This document shows positions 56,998 to 64,000 of a stretch of 64,000 nt of DNA, piece after piece. The position numbers were made by a program, and so were the translations under genes. This stretch comes from Azonexus sp. R2A61 (GTDB taxonomy: Bacteria > Pseudomonadota > Gammaproteobacteria > Burkholderiales > Rhodocyclaceae), in contig NZ_JACBFO010000001.1 in assembly GCF_021401135.1 (NCBI RefSeq), positions 496,001 through 560,000 of the forward strand, written 5' to 3'. Each line of letters starts with the position of its first letter. Position 1 is the first letter of the stretch. The notes beneath the pieces are model-generated. The model searched no databases. It saw nothing but the letters and a program-made list of their open reading frames with translations, and had not been told where the DNA came from.

Positions 56998-57662
56998 TCG
57001 AGGGCGATCTTCAGGGCCGCGGCCGACGCCCAGGGGGCGAAACCGATTGCGGCGATGGTCATGGCAGCGAGCAGGGAAAGGTGTCCTTCTCCCCCGAGTC
57101 CGGACACCGTCGCATCAACTGCGCCAGCGCCGAATATTAGCACCGGAATATAGAGCGGGAGAACCAGCAGGGACAAAAGCACGCCGCCGCCGCGCAGGCC
57201 GAGGGTCAAGGCCGCACCGATCGCGCCGATGCCGGACAGCGCCGGCGTGCCGAGCAGGATGGCGCCGGTCAGCACGAGCAGTGCATCGGCGGTCAGGTCG
57301 AACTGGATGCCGAGCACCGGCGCGATCAGCGCCAGCGGCAGGCCGGAGATCAGCCAGTGAGCAATCACTTTTCCGGTGACGACCAGTCCGAGCGGGTGGG
57401 GGGCCAGGGCCAGTTGTTCGAGCGTGCCGTCGCGATGGTCGTCGGCGAACAGGCGCGGCAGCGACAGCATGGTCGCCAGCAATGCGGCGACCCATAGCAC
57501 GCCGGGCGCCAGCTTGCGCAGCAGGTCGACTTCGGGACCGATGCCGAGCGGAAAGAGGCTGACCACGATGACGAAGAAGAACACGGCCGACGCGATATCG
57601 GCCGGGCGACGCAGCGCCAGACGCAGGTCGCGGGCGATGACGGCGAAGACGATGTTGTGCAT
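56994..57662 (-). CDS. ccmB: Haem exporter permease CcmB
   Basis: A 222-residue membrane protein with six helices. The segment LPRLFADDHRDGTLEQLALAP between helices is characteristic of CcmB. It forms the ABC-type release complex with CcmA and CcmC. Seven bases after ccmA. Confidence 0.93.
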   Translation of the reverse strand: MHNIVFAVIARDLRLALRRPADIASAVFFFVIVVSLFPLGIGPEVDLLRKLAPGVLWVAALLATMLSLPRLFADDHRDGTLEQLALAPHPLGLVVTGKVIAHWLISGLPLALIAPVLGIQFDLTADALLVLTGAILLGTPALSGIGAIGAALTLGLRGGGVLLSLLVLPLYIPVLIFGAGAVDATVSGLGGEGHLSLLAAMTIAAIGFAPWASAAALKIALE

Positions 57663-57669
57663 GTTCGCG

Positions 57670-58287
57670 TCAGGCTCCGAGGCGCAGCTGGCGAACGGTG
57701 CCGGCGGGAATGTCCACCGGCTGGTGCGTCGTCATCACGGCCAGTCCGCCGCGCTGCAGGTGGGCGGAAATGATGCCGGCCAGCCAGTCGACCGCAGCAA
57801 CGTCGAGTGCGACGAAGGGTTCGTCGAGAATCCACAGGGCGCGCCGGTCGACCACCAGGCGGGCCAGTGCGACCCGCCGTTTCTGACCTTGCGACAGGTA
57901 TTTGCAGGCCAGGTCCTCGCGTCCGGCCAGGCCGACCTGCTCCAGCGCATCGAGCGCGGCGTCCTCGGACAGATCGGTCGCGGCGAGGCGGGCGGCCGCG
58001 AGCAGGTTTTCGAGCGGCGTCAGTTCTTCCTTGATCGCGTTGAGGTGGCCGAGATAGCAGAGTTCGGCGCGAAATTCGTCGCCCAGTGCGCGGATCGGTT
58101 CGCCACGCCAGCGGATTTCGCCGGTTTCCGGCGGCAGAAGACCGATCAGCATGCGCAGCAGGCTGGTCTTGCCGGCACCGTTGCGGCCCTGCAGATAGAG
58201 CAGTTCGCCGGCTTCCAGCTTGAAGCCGAGGCCTGCGAACAGGCGGCGCTCGCCGCGCACGCATTCCAGATTGTCAGCTTCCAGCAT
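57670..58287 (-). CDS. ccmA: Haem exporter ATPase CcmA
   Basis: A 205-residue ABC ATPase. Walker A is GRNGAGKTS (about 34-42), signature LSQGQKRR, Walker B LWILDEPFVALD. It powers release of holo-CcmE. First gene of the leftward ccm operon; the 127 bp upstream hold the peroxidase terminator and presumably the ccm promoter. Confidence 0.93.
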   Translation of the reverse strand: MLEADNLECVRGERRLFAGLGFKLEAGELLYLQGRNGAGKTSLLRMLIGLLPPETGEIRWRGEPIRALGDEFRAELCYLGHLNAIKEELTPLENLLAAARLAATDLSEDAALDALEQVGLAGREDLACKYLSQGQKRRVALARLVVDRRALWILDEPFVALDVAAVDWLAGIISAHLQRGGLAVMTTHQPVDIPAGTVRQLRLGA

Positions 58288-58370
58288 CGAAAAACCAGGG
58301 AAAGGGGACCCGGCGCAAATTATGGACGCGCCAGTGTACCGGCAGATTGAGGCGGATCAAAACGGGCAGC

Positions 58371-58392
58371 AAAACGGGGGCCGAAGCCCCCG
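58371..58392 (-). terminator. Terminator of the peroxidase gene
   Basis: Read leftward: CGGGGGC stem, TTCG loop, GCCCCCG, then TTTT. Lies 22 bp after the peroxidase stop. Confidence 0.8.
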
Positions 58393-58414
58393 CATGAAGA
58401 CGACCGGTCGGCGC

Positions 58415-59419
58415 TTACTTGGCGAACGGCGTCGGACGCGGCGTCTTGTCGGACGATGGTGGCAGGATCGGCAGCGTGAAGTTCGGCTGATCGCCGGTCA
58501 GCGTCTTCAGGAAGGCGACGATCTTGGCGTTTTCATCCTTGGTGAACTTCTTGCCGAGTTGCAGGCGTCCCATCGTGTCGACCGCTTCGGTCAGCGTGTT
58601 GGCGGCGCCGTCGTGGAAGTACGGATAGGTCATTTCGACGTTGCGCAAGGTCGGTACCTTGAAGTTGAAGCGATCCGCGTCCTTGCCGGTCACCGCCGAG
58701 CGTCCTTCGGCCGGGCTGTTGGCCTTGTACGGCTCGACCAGACCCATTTTCTGGAAGGAGTTGCCGCCGACGGCCTCGCCATTGTGGCAGGCGATGCAGC
58801 CGCTATCCTTGAACAACTTGTAGCCGGCCAGTTCGTCGGTGGTCAGCGCGTCCTTCTTGCCCAGCAGCCACTGGTCGAAACGCGAGTTCGGCGTGACCAG
58901 CGTCTTTTCGAATTCGGCGATGGCCAGCGTCACCTGCTCGATGTCGATCTTGTCCTTGCCGAAGACCTGCTTGAATTCGCGGACGTAGCCCGGAATCGAT
59001 TCCAGCACGTTGATCGCCAGCGTGTGGGTGAAGGCCATTTCGCCCGGGTTGGCGATCGGACCGCCGGCCTGCGCCTTGAGGTCGGCGGCGCGGCCGTCCC
59101 AGAACTGGGCCAGGTTCAGGCTCGAATTGAGCACGGTCGGCGCGTTGATCGGGCCTTGCTGCCATTTGTCGCCGATCGACGTCGGGATGTTGTCGGTGCC
59201 GCCCATCGACAGGTTGTGGCACGAGTTGCAGGAAATGAAGCCGGATTTCGACAGGCGCGGATCGAAATACAGTTTCTTGCCCAGTTCGACCAGGCCCAGA
59301 TTGATGTTGGCAGGCGGCTTGATCGGCTGGATCGGTTCGTCGCTGGCCAGCGCGCTGCCTTGCATGGCAAAGCCGGCAAGCACCGCGATGGCGCCGGCGA
59401 GAATGGTGCGTTTCATCAT
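58415..59419 (-). CDS. ccpA: Di-haem cytochrome c peroxidase
   Basis: A 334-residue periplasmic enzyme with a signal peptide (to about residue 25, ALA) and two haem c motifs, CNSCH (64-68) and CIACH near 210, as in bacterial CCP/MauG proteins. It reduces hydrogen peroxide to water using electrons from small cytochromes. Maturation needs the ccm genes alongside. The divergent oxyR and the FNR-like box suggest control by peroxide and oxygen limitation. Confidence 0.92.
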   Translation of the reverse strand: MMKRTILAGAIAVLAGFAMQGSALASDEPIQPIKPPANINLGLVELGKKLYFDPRLSKSGFISCNSCHNLSMGGTDNIPTSIGDKWQQGPINAPTVLNSSLNLAQFWDGRAADLKAQAGGPIANPGEMAFTHTLAINVLESIPGYVREFKQVFGKDKIDIEQVTLAIAEFEKTLVTPNSRFDQWLLGKKDALTTDELAGYKLFKDSGCIACHNGEAVGGNSFQKMGLVEPYKANSPAEGRSAVTGKDADRFNFKVPTLRNVEMTYPYFHDGAANTLTEAVDTMGRLQLGKKFTKDENAKIVAFLKTLTGDQPNFTLPILPPSSDKTPRPTPFAK

Positions 59420-59479
59420 TGTTCTCCCTCGTTGAAAAAGCTCGGTCCGGCCATTGTCCTCGGGAGGCTTGTGTTAACA

Positions 59480-59493
59480 TTGATCCAAGTCAA
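59480..59493 (-). promoter_or_regulatory. FNR/ANR-type box of the peroxidase promoter
   Basis: TTGATCCAAGTCAA on the plus strand, one base off the TTGAT-N4-ATCAA consensus. For the leftward peroxidase gene, a GACAAT minus-10-like box at 59453-59458 is placed as expected for a class II FNR promoter (site centre near minus 41). Confidence 0.65.
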
Positions 59494-59501
59494 TGATTTT
59501 T

Positions 59502-59538
59502 ATGGACTTTGTCTATAGCTGCTATAGTTATTCCCTAT
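59502..59538. promoter_or_regulatory. OxyR binding site between ccpA and oxyR
   Basis: Matches the tetrameric OxyR pattern ATAG-N7-CTAT-N7-ATAG-N7-CTAT at 15 of 16 fixed bases (ATGG at 59502, CTAT at 59513, ATAG at 59524, CTAT at 59535). It lies 44 bp before the oxyR start and just beyond the FNR-like box of the peroxidase, fitting oxyR autoregulation plus activation of the peroxidase. Confidence 0.75.
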
Positions 59539-59582
59539 AGTGGCAAGGGCCATTAGAGCCCATCGTCACCGAGGAGAACCGC

Positions 59583-60488
59583 ATGACCCTGACCGAACTG
59601 CGCTATATCGTCGCGCTGGCCCAGGAAGGTAATTTCAGTCGGGCGGCAGAGCGCTGCTCGGTCAGTCAGCCGACGTTGAGCGTCGCCATCGCCCGTCTCG
59701 AAGACGAACTCGGCGTGCAGTTGTTCGAGCGCGGCAAGGGCTTCGTCAGCCCCAGTGACGTCGAGCGCCAGGTGGTGCTGCAGGCGCAGCATGCGCTGGA
59801 CGAGGCGGAGAAGGTCCGGCAGATCGCGCAGCGTGGGCGCGACCAGCTCGAGGGGGTGCTGCGTCTGGGGATCATTCATACCATCGGCCCCTATTTGCTG
59901 CCGCAACTGATTCATTCCCTGAAGGCGGTGGCGCCCGGGATGCCGCTGGCCATCGAGGAAAACATGACGGCGAATCTCGCCGACATGCTGCGCGACAATG
60001 ATCTCGACGTGGTCATCGTGGCCCTGCCCTTCGACCTGCCGGGCGTGTTGACCCGGCCGCTCTACGACGAGTCCTTCAAGGTTGTCGTGCCGCTGGGGCA
60101 TCCCTGGGAGAGCAAGACAGCCATCGCGCCCGAGGATGTGGCGGGCGACGAGGTTCTGCTGCTGAAGGCCGGCAACTGTTTCCGGGATCAGGTGCTGGGC
60201 GCCTGCCCGCAGGTCAGCAGCCCGGAAACCGATATCCGGCTCGGTCATTCGATCGGTACCATCCGCTGCATGGTGGCCTCCGGCCTGGGCGTCTCGGTGC
60301 TGCCCGAAGGGGCGCTGCAGCATCCTTATTCGAACGATCTGATCCGCGTCCTGCCGTTCGTCGAGCCGGCGCCGTCGCGGCGCATCGCGCTGGCCTGGCG
60401 TTCCGGCTTTGTCCGGCCGAAGGCGATCGAAGCGCTGCTCGAGGCCGTGCGCCGGCTTGAGGTGCCGGCCTACCGCCTGCTGGTCTGA
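59583..60488 (+). CDS. oxyR: Hydrogen peroxide regulator OxyR
   Basis: A 301-residue LysR-type regulator. The two redox cysteines are exactly at C199 and C208 (KAGNCFRDQVLGACP), the E. coli OxyR positions, so it should form the disulfide switch. Helix-turn-helix at about 16-50. Preceded by GAGGAGAACC. Divergent from the peroxidase gene; a repeat copy follows its stop. Confidence 0.92.
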   Translation: MTLTELRYIVALAQEGNFSRAAERCSVSQPTLSVAIARLEDELGVQLFERGKGFVSPSDVERQVVLQAQHALDEAEKVRQIAQRGRDQLEGVLRLGIIHTIGPYLLPQLIHSLKAVAPGMPLAIEENMTANLADMLRDNDLDVVIVALPFDLPGVLTRPLYDESFKVVVPLGHPWESKTAIAPEDVAGDEVLLLKAGNCFRDQVLGACPQVSSPETDIRLGHSIGTIRCMVASGLGVSVLPEGALQHPYSNDLIRVLPFVEPAPSRRIALAWRSGFVRPKAIEALLEAVRRLEVPAYRLLV

Positions 60489-60504
60489 GCGCGACCGGCG
60501 GGCC

Positions 60505-60538
60505 GGAAAAATCCCGATTTCCTGCGGTCGACCGTAGG
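60505..60538 (+). repeat. Dispersed palindromic repeat, copy 6
   Basis: Arm GGAAAAATCCCGATTT (itself an AAATC-CC-GATTT inverted repeat) followed by CCTGCGGTCGACCGTAGG, one base off the perfect palindrome. It lies 3' of oxyR and is the best match to copy 1. Confidence 0.75.
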
Positions 60539-60661
60539 TGGAAAGCAATTTTCCACTATGGAATCGATGTATTCGGTTTTGTGTCGCCAGCCCCGTGGTC
60601 GAGTATGCCGGTGACTACCAAAGTCCATGAATTGACAGCATAAATCCCGTATCCCGGAGGG

Positions 60662-60677
60662 TGGCACGCGCTTTGCG
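60662..60677 (+). promoter_or_regulatory. Sigma-54 promoter of the hydrogenase operon
   Basis: TGGCACG-CGCT-TTGCG matches the minus-24/minus-12 consensus TGGCACG-N4-TTGC(A/T), with only the last base off. It is 40 bp before the hyaA start. Confidence 0.8.
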
Positions 60678-60716
60678 TTGATGCCCGGCAGAACCATACC
60701 AACGGGGGATACGGAA

Positions 60717-61811
60717 GTGACCGAAACATTTTATGAAGTGCTGCGTCGCCAGGGCATCACTCGGCGCAGCTTCCTGAAGTTCTGCAGTCTGACCGCCACG
60801 TCGCTGGGCCTCGGCAGTGCCGCTGCACCGCGTATCGCCCACGCGCTCGAAAACAAGCCACGCACGCCGGTGATCTGGCTGCATGGTCTGGAATGCACCT
60901 GTTGCTCCGAATCCTTCATCCGCTCGGCGCATCCGCTGACCAAGGATGTCGTGCTGTCGATGCTGTCGCTCGATTACGACGACACGCTGATGGCCGCTGC
61001 CGGCCACCAGGCCGAGGCGATCATCGAAGAGGTCAAGAAGAAGTACAAGGGCAATTACATCGTCGCCGTCGAGGGCAACCCGCCGCTCAACGAGGATGGC
61101 ATGTTCTGCATCCACGGCGGCCGTCCCTTCGTCGAAGTGCTGAAGGAAACCTGCGCCGACGCCAAGGCCATCATCAGCTGGGGCGCCTGCGCTTCCTACG
61201 GCTGCGTGCAGGCCGCCAAGCCGAATCCGACGCGCGCCACGCCGGTGCACAAAGTCATTTCCGGCAAGCCGATCATCAACGTGCCGGGCTGCCCGCCGAT
61301 CGCCGAAGTCATGACCGGCGTCGTCACCTACATGCTGACCTTCGACCGCATTCCCGAGCTCGACCGCCAGGGCCGGCCGAAGATGTTCTACGGTCAACGC
61401 ATCCACGACAAGTGTTATCGCCGCGGCCACTTCGATGCCGGCCAGTTCGCCGAAGCCTGGGACGACGAGGGTTCGCGCAAGGGCTACTGCCTGTACAAGA
61501 TGGGCTGCAAGGGGCCGACCACCTACAACGCCTGTTCGTCGATGCGCTGGAACGGCGGCGTCAGCTGGCCGGTGCAGTCCGGTCACGGTTGTATCGGCTG
61601 CTCGGAAGACGGTTTCTGGGACAAGGGCAGCTTCTACGACCGCGTCACCGACATCAAGGCCTTCGGTGTCGAAGCCAACGCCGACACCATCGGCAAGGCC
61701 GCCGCCGGCACCGTGGGTGCCGCGATCGCCGCGCATGCTGCCGTCACCGCACTCGCCCGCGCCCGTCAGAAGGCCGGTGAGTCCACGAGCGAAAAACAGG
61801 GGGAAAACTGA
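60717..61811 (+). CDS. hyaA: [NiFe] hydrogenase small subunit
   Basis: A 364-residue iron-sulfur subunit beginning at the GTG at 60717 ([13 protein letters not shown] aligns with the family start; earlier TTG/ATG codons add nothing conserved). Tat signal TRRSFLKFC, cleaved after A43; a C-terminal hydrophobic helix (about 330-352) anchors it. Mature C17, C19 and C20 (ECTCC), C115 and C120 (CASYGC) and C149 (NVPGCPP) form the six-cysteine proximal cluster of oxygen-tolerant membrane hydrogenases (Hyd-1, HoxK). It passes electrons to a b-type cytochrome. Confidence 0.93.
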   Translation: MTETFYEVLRRQGITRRSFLKFCSLTATSLGLGSAAAPRIAHALENKPRTPVIWLHGLECTCCSESFIRSAHPLTKDVVLSMLSLDYDDTLMAAAGHQAEAIIEEVKKKYKGNYIVAVEGNPPLNEDGMFCIHGGRPFVEVLKETCADAKAIISWGACASYGCVQAAKPNPTRATPVHKVISGKPIINVPGCPPIAEVMTGVVTYMLTFDRIPELDRQGRPKMFYGQRIHDKCYRRGHFDAGQFAEAWDDEGSRKGYCLYKMGCKGPTTYNACSSMRWNGGVSWPVQSGHGCIGCSEDGFWDKGSFYDRVTDIKAFGVEANADTIGKAAAGTVGAAIAAHAAVTALARARQKAGESTSEKQGEN

Positions 61812-61812
61812 G

Positions 61813-63609
61813 ATGGGCGTCTACGAAACCCAGGGCTTCAAGCTCGACAACACCGGCAAGCGCGTCGTCGTCGACCCGGTCTGCCGCATCGAGGGCCACA
61901 TGCGCGTCGAGGTCAACCTCGACAGCAACAACGTGATCCGCAACGCCGTGTCCACCGGCACCATGTGGCGCGGTCTCGAAGTCATCCTCAAGGGCCGCGA
62001 TCCGCGCGATGCCTGGGCCTTCGTCGAGCGCATCTGCGGCGTGTGCACCGGCACCCATGCGCTGACCTCGGTGCGTGCGGTCGAGGACGCGCTGTCGATC
62101 AAAATCCCCGACAACGCCAACATCATCCGCAACCTGATGCAGCTGAATCTCTACATTCACGACCATCTGGTGCATTTCTACCACCTGCACGCGCTCGACT
62201 GGGTCGATGTCGTGTCGGCGCTGAAGGCCGATCCGAAGGCGACCTCGACGCTGGCCCAGAGCATTTCCAGCTGGCCGCTGTCATCGCCAGGCTACTTCCG
62301 CGACATCCAGAACCGCCTGAAGAAGTTCGTCGAATCCGGCCAGCTCGGCCCGTTCATGAACGGCTACTGGGGTAACCCGGCCTACAAGCTGCCGCCGGAA
62401 GCCAACCTGATGGCCGTCGCGCATTACCTCGAAGCCCTCGATTTCCAGAAGGAAATCGTCAAGGTGCACACCATCTTCGGCGGCAAGAATCCGCACCCGA
62501 ACTGGCTGGTCGGTGGCGTGCCCTGCGCCATCAACCTCGAGGGCACGGGCGCGGTCGGCGCCATCAACATGGAGCGCCTGAACCTGGTCAAGAGCATCAT
62601 CGACCGCTGCACCGAGTTCGTCGAGCAGGTCTACATTCCCGACCTGCTGGCCATCGGTTCCTTCTACAAGGGCTGGCTGTACGGCGGCGGCATTTCGTCG
62701 AAGAACCTGCTCTCCTACGGCGACATCCCGAACATCGCCAACGACTATTCGACCAACAGCCTGCTGTTGCCGCGCGGCGCGATCATCGACGGCAAGCTCG
62801 ACGAGATCCACCCGGTCGACCTGCGTGACCCGGAACAGGTCCAGGAATTCGTTGCCCACTCTTGGTACAAGTACCCGGACGAGAGCAAGGGCCTGCATCC
62901 CTTCGACGGCGTCACCGAACCGAATTTCGTGCTCGGCCCGAACACCAAGGGCAGCAAGACCAACATCCAGGAACTCGACGAGGGCGCCAAGTACTCGTGG
63001 ATCAAGGCGCCGCGCTGGCGCGGCCATGCCATGGAAGTCGGCCCGCTGGCCCGGATGGTGATGGGCTACCTGCAGCCGAAGCAGTTCCCGGAAATCCACG
63101 GTCTGGTCGACGGTGCGCTGAAGAAGCTCGACGTGCCGGTCACCGCACTGTTCTCGACGCTCGGCCGGACCGCCGCGCGCGGCCTGGAAACGGCGTACTG
63201 CGTCAAGCTGCAGCGCGAGCAGTTCGACAAGCTGATGACCAATCTGAAGAACGGCGACCTCAACACCGCCAACATCGAGAAATGGGAACCGGCAACCTGG
63301 CCGAAGGAAGCCCGGGGCGTCGGCTTCACCGAGGCGCCGCGCGGCGCGCTCGGCCACTGGGTGACGATCAAGGACACCAAGATCGACAACTACCAGTGCG
63401 TCGTGCCGACCACCTGGAACGGCGGTCCGCGTGACCACAAGGGCCAGATCGGTGCCTTCGAGGCGTCGCTGATGGACACCCCGGTGGCCAAGGCCGACGA
63501 GCCGCTGGAAATCCTGCGCACGCTGCATTCCTTCGATCCCTGCCTGGCCTGCTCGACGCACGTGATGAGCCCGGACGGCCAGGAAATGACGTCGGTCAAG
63601 GTCCGCTGA
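61813..63609 (+). CDS. hyaB: [NiFe] hydrogenase large subunit
   Basis: A 598-residue catalytic subunit. Nickel ligands are RICGVC (C75, C78) and DPCLACSTH (C577, C580). H583 is the expected cleavage point, leaving a 15-residue tail ([15 protein letters not shown]) to be removed by the maturation protease. It oxidises H2 on the periplasmic face after Tat export with the small subunit. One base after the small-subunit stop. Confidence 0.94.
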   Translation: MGVYETQGFKLDNTGKRVVVDPVCRIEGHMRVEVNLDSNNVIRNAVSTGTMWRGLEVILKGRDPRDAWAFVERICGVCTGTHALTSVRAVEDALSIKIPDNANIIRNLMQLNLYIHDHLVHFYHLHALDWVDVVSALKADPKATSTLAQSISSWPLSSPGYFRDIQNRLKKFVESGQLGPFMNGYWGNPAYKLPPEANLMAVAHYLEALDFQKEIVKVHTIFGGKNPHPNWLVGGVPCAINLEGTGAVGAINMERLNLVKSIIDRCTEFVEQVYIPDLLAIGSFYKGWLYGGGISSKNLLSYGDIPNIANDYSTNSLLLPRGAIIDGKLDEIHPVDLRDPEQVQEFVAHSWYKYPDESKGLHPFDGVTEPNFVLGPNTKGSKTNIQELDEGAKYSWIKAPRWRGHAMEVGPLARMVMGYLQPKQFPEIHGLVDGALKKLDVPVTALFSTLGRTAARGLETAYCVKLQREQFDKLMTNLKNGDLNTANIEKWEPATWPKEARGVGFTEAPRGALGHWVTIKDTKIDNYQCVVPTTWNGGPRDHKGQIGAFEASLMDTPVAKADEPLEILRTLHSFDPCLACSTHVMSPDGQEMTSVKVR

Positions 63610-63631
63610 GCGGTCCGGAAAGGAGGCTGAA

Positions 63632-64000
63632 ATGCTTTCACAACAGGACATGCTGGAGGCCGAGCGGCACGGTCGGCAGGTACGTTCGATCTACGTCTAC
63701 GAGGCGCCGGTGCGCCTCTGGCACTGGATCAACGCGCTGGCCATGGTGGTGCTGGCGGTGACCGGCTACTTCATCGGCAAGCCCTTGCCGACGGTGCCCG
63801 GCGAGGCGGCGGAGAACTTCCTGATGGGCTACATCCGTTTCGCCCATTTTGCCGCCGCCTACATCTTCGCCGTCGGCCTGCTCGGGCGCATCTACTGGGC
63901 CGCGGTCGGCAACCACCACGCCAAGCAGATCTTCAAGCTGCCGATCTTCAATCGCCACTGGTGGGCGGAAGTCTTCTTCGAACTGCGCTGGTATCTTTTC
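63632..64000 (+). CDS. hyaC: Hydrogenase b-type cytochrome subunit, partial
   Basis: The first 123 codons of a Ni/Fe-hydrogenase b-type cytochrome (HyaC/HoxZ/HupC), cut by the window end. It reads IYVYEAPVRLWHWINALAMVVLAVTGYFIG, with a haem-ligand histidine in the first helix and further histidines in FAHFAAAYIF. It anchors the hydrogenase and passes electrons to quinone. AAGGAGGCTGAA before the ATG is a strong ribosome-binding site. Confidence 0.9.
   Translation, partial: MLSQQDMLEAERHGRQVRSIYVYEAPVRLWHWINALAMVVLAVTGYFIGKPLPTVPGEAAENFLMGYIRFAHFAAAYIFAVGLLGRIYWAAVGNHHAKQIFKLPIFNRHWWAEVFFELRWYLF

Overview
The window looks like a chromosomal segment of a free-living, high-G+C betaproteobacterium, most likely a member of the Rhodocyclales (Dechloromonas/Azonexus/Azospira-like). 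This rests on gene content and order: a Tol-Pal operon running into queE/queC, zapB-zapA followed by 6S RNA, a complete ccmABCDEFGHI set, B12-dependent propionate metabolism, two DUF485-ActP acetate/propionate transporter pairs and a membrane-bound [NiFe] uptake hydrogenase. No rRNA, tRNA, transposase or prophage was recognised, so this is mostly core genome. The assignment is inference from gene content, not from a marker phylogeny.

Layout. 1-8.7 kb: LysR regulators, a MazG-like protein, ilvE, DUF2059, DUF1294, a HerA-like ATPase (yjgR), an NTF2-like protein and a pirin. 8.9-15.3 kb: yebC, a DEDDh exonuclease, a DMT exporter, then ruvC, ruvA and ruvB interleaved with a UbiA-family prenyltransferase and an AI-2E/PerM-type permease. 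A partial copy of the 5' end of ruvC sits in front of the real gene. 15.3-16.8 kb: a convergent diguanylate cyclase. 16.9-26.7 kb: ybgC-tolQRAB-pal-cpoB-queE-PilZ-queC-yeeE and a two-component system. 26.8-28.8 kb: first DUF485-ActP pair. 29-31 kb: a metallo-beta-lactamase-fold hydrolase and a Tim44-like protein. 31.2-37 kb (leftward): a cobalamin riboswitch followed by btuB-btuC-btuD-cobO-cbiA. 37.1-39.2 kb: zapB-zapA, 6S RNA, an EVE protein and a TSUP permease. 39.2-42 kb: a divergent crotonase-family gene and the second DUF485-ActP pair. 42.1-49.7 kb: a GntR regulator divergent from mcm-meaB-pccB-pccA. 49.8-51.6 kb: two unrecognised genes. 51.7-58.3 kb (leftward): ccmABCDEFGHI. 58.4-60.5 kb: cytochrome c peroxidase divergent from oxyR. 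60.7 kb to the end: hyaA-hyaB-hyaC, the last cut by the window edge.

How the genes fit together. B12 uptake and adenosylation supply the cofactor of methylmalonyl-CoA mutase; ActP carries in acetate or propionate, and PccAB plus mutase feed propionyl-CoA to succinyl-CoA. The ccm genes mature c-type cytochromes such as the di-haem peroxidase. The peroxidase/oxyR gap carries near-consensus OxyR and FNR sites, suggesting peroxide and anoxia both control the peroxidase. The hydrogenase has the six-cysteine signature of oxygen-tolerant enzymes and a consensus sigma-54 promoter.

The most unusual items are (i) a dispersed repeat built around the palindrome TGCGGTCGACCGCA, usually with an A/T-rich left arm, lying in short gaps at the 3' ends of genes and also inside genes, and (ii) the duplicated, synonymously diverged ruvC start followed by a two-hairpin insert that keeps stop/start overlaps at both ends.
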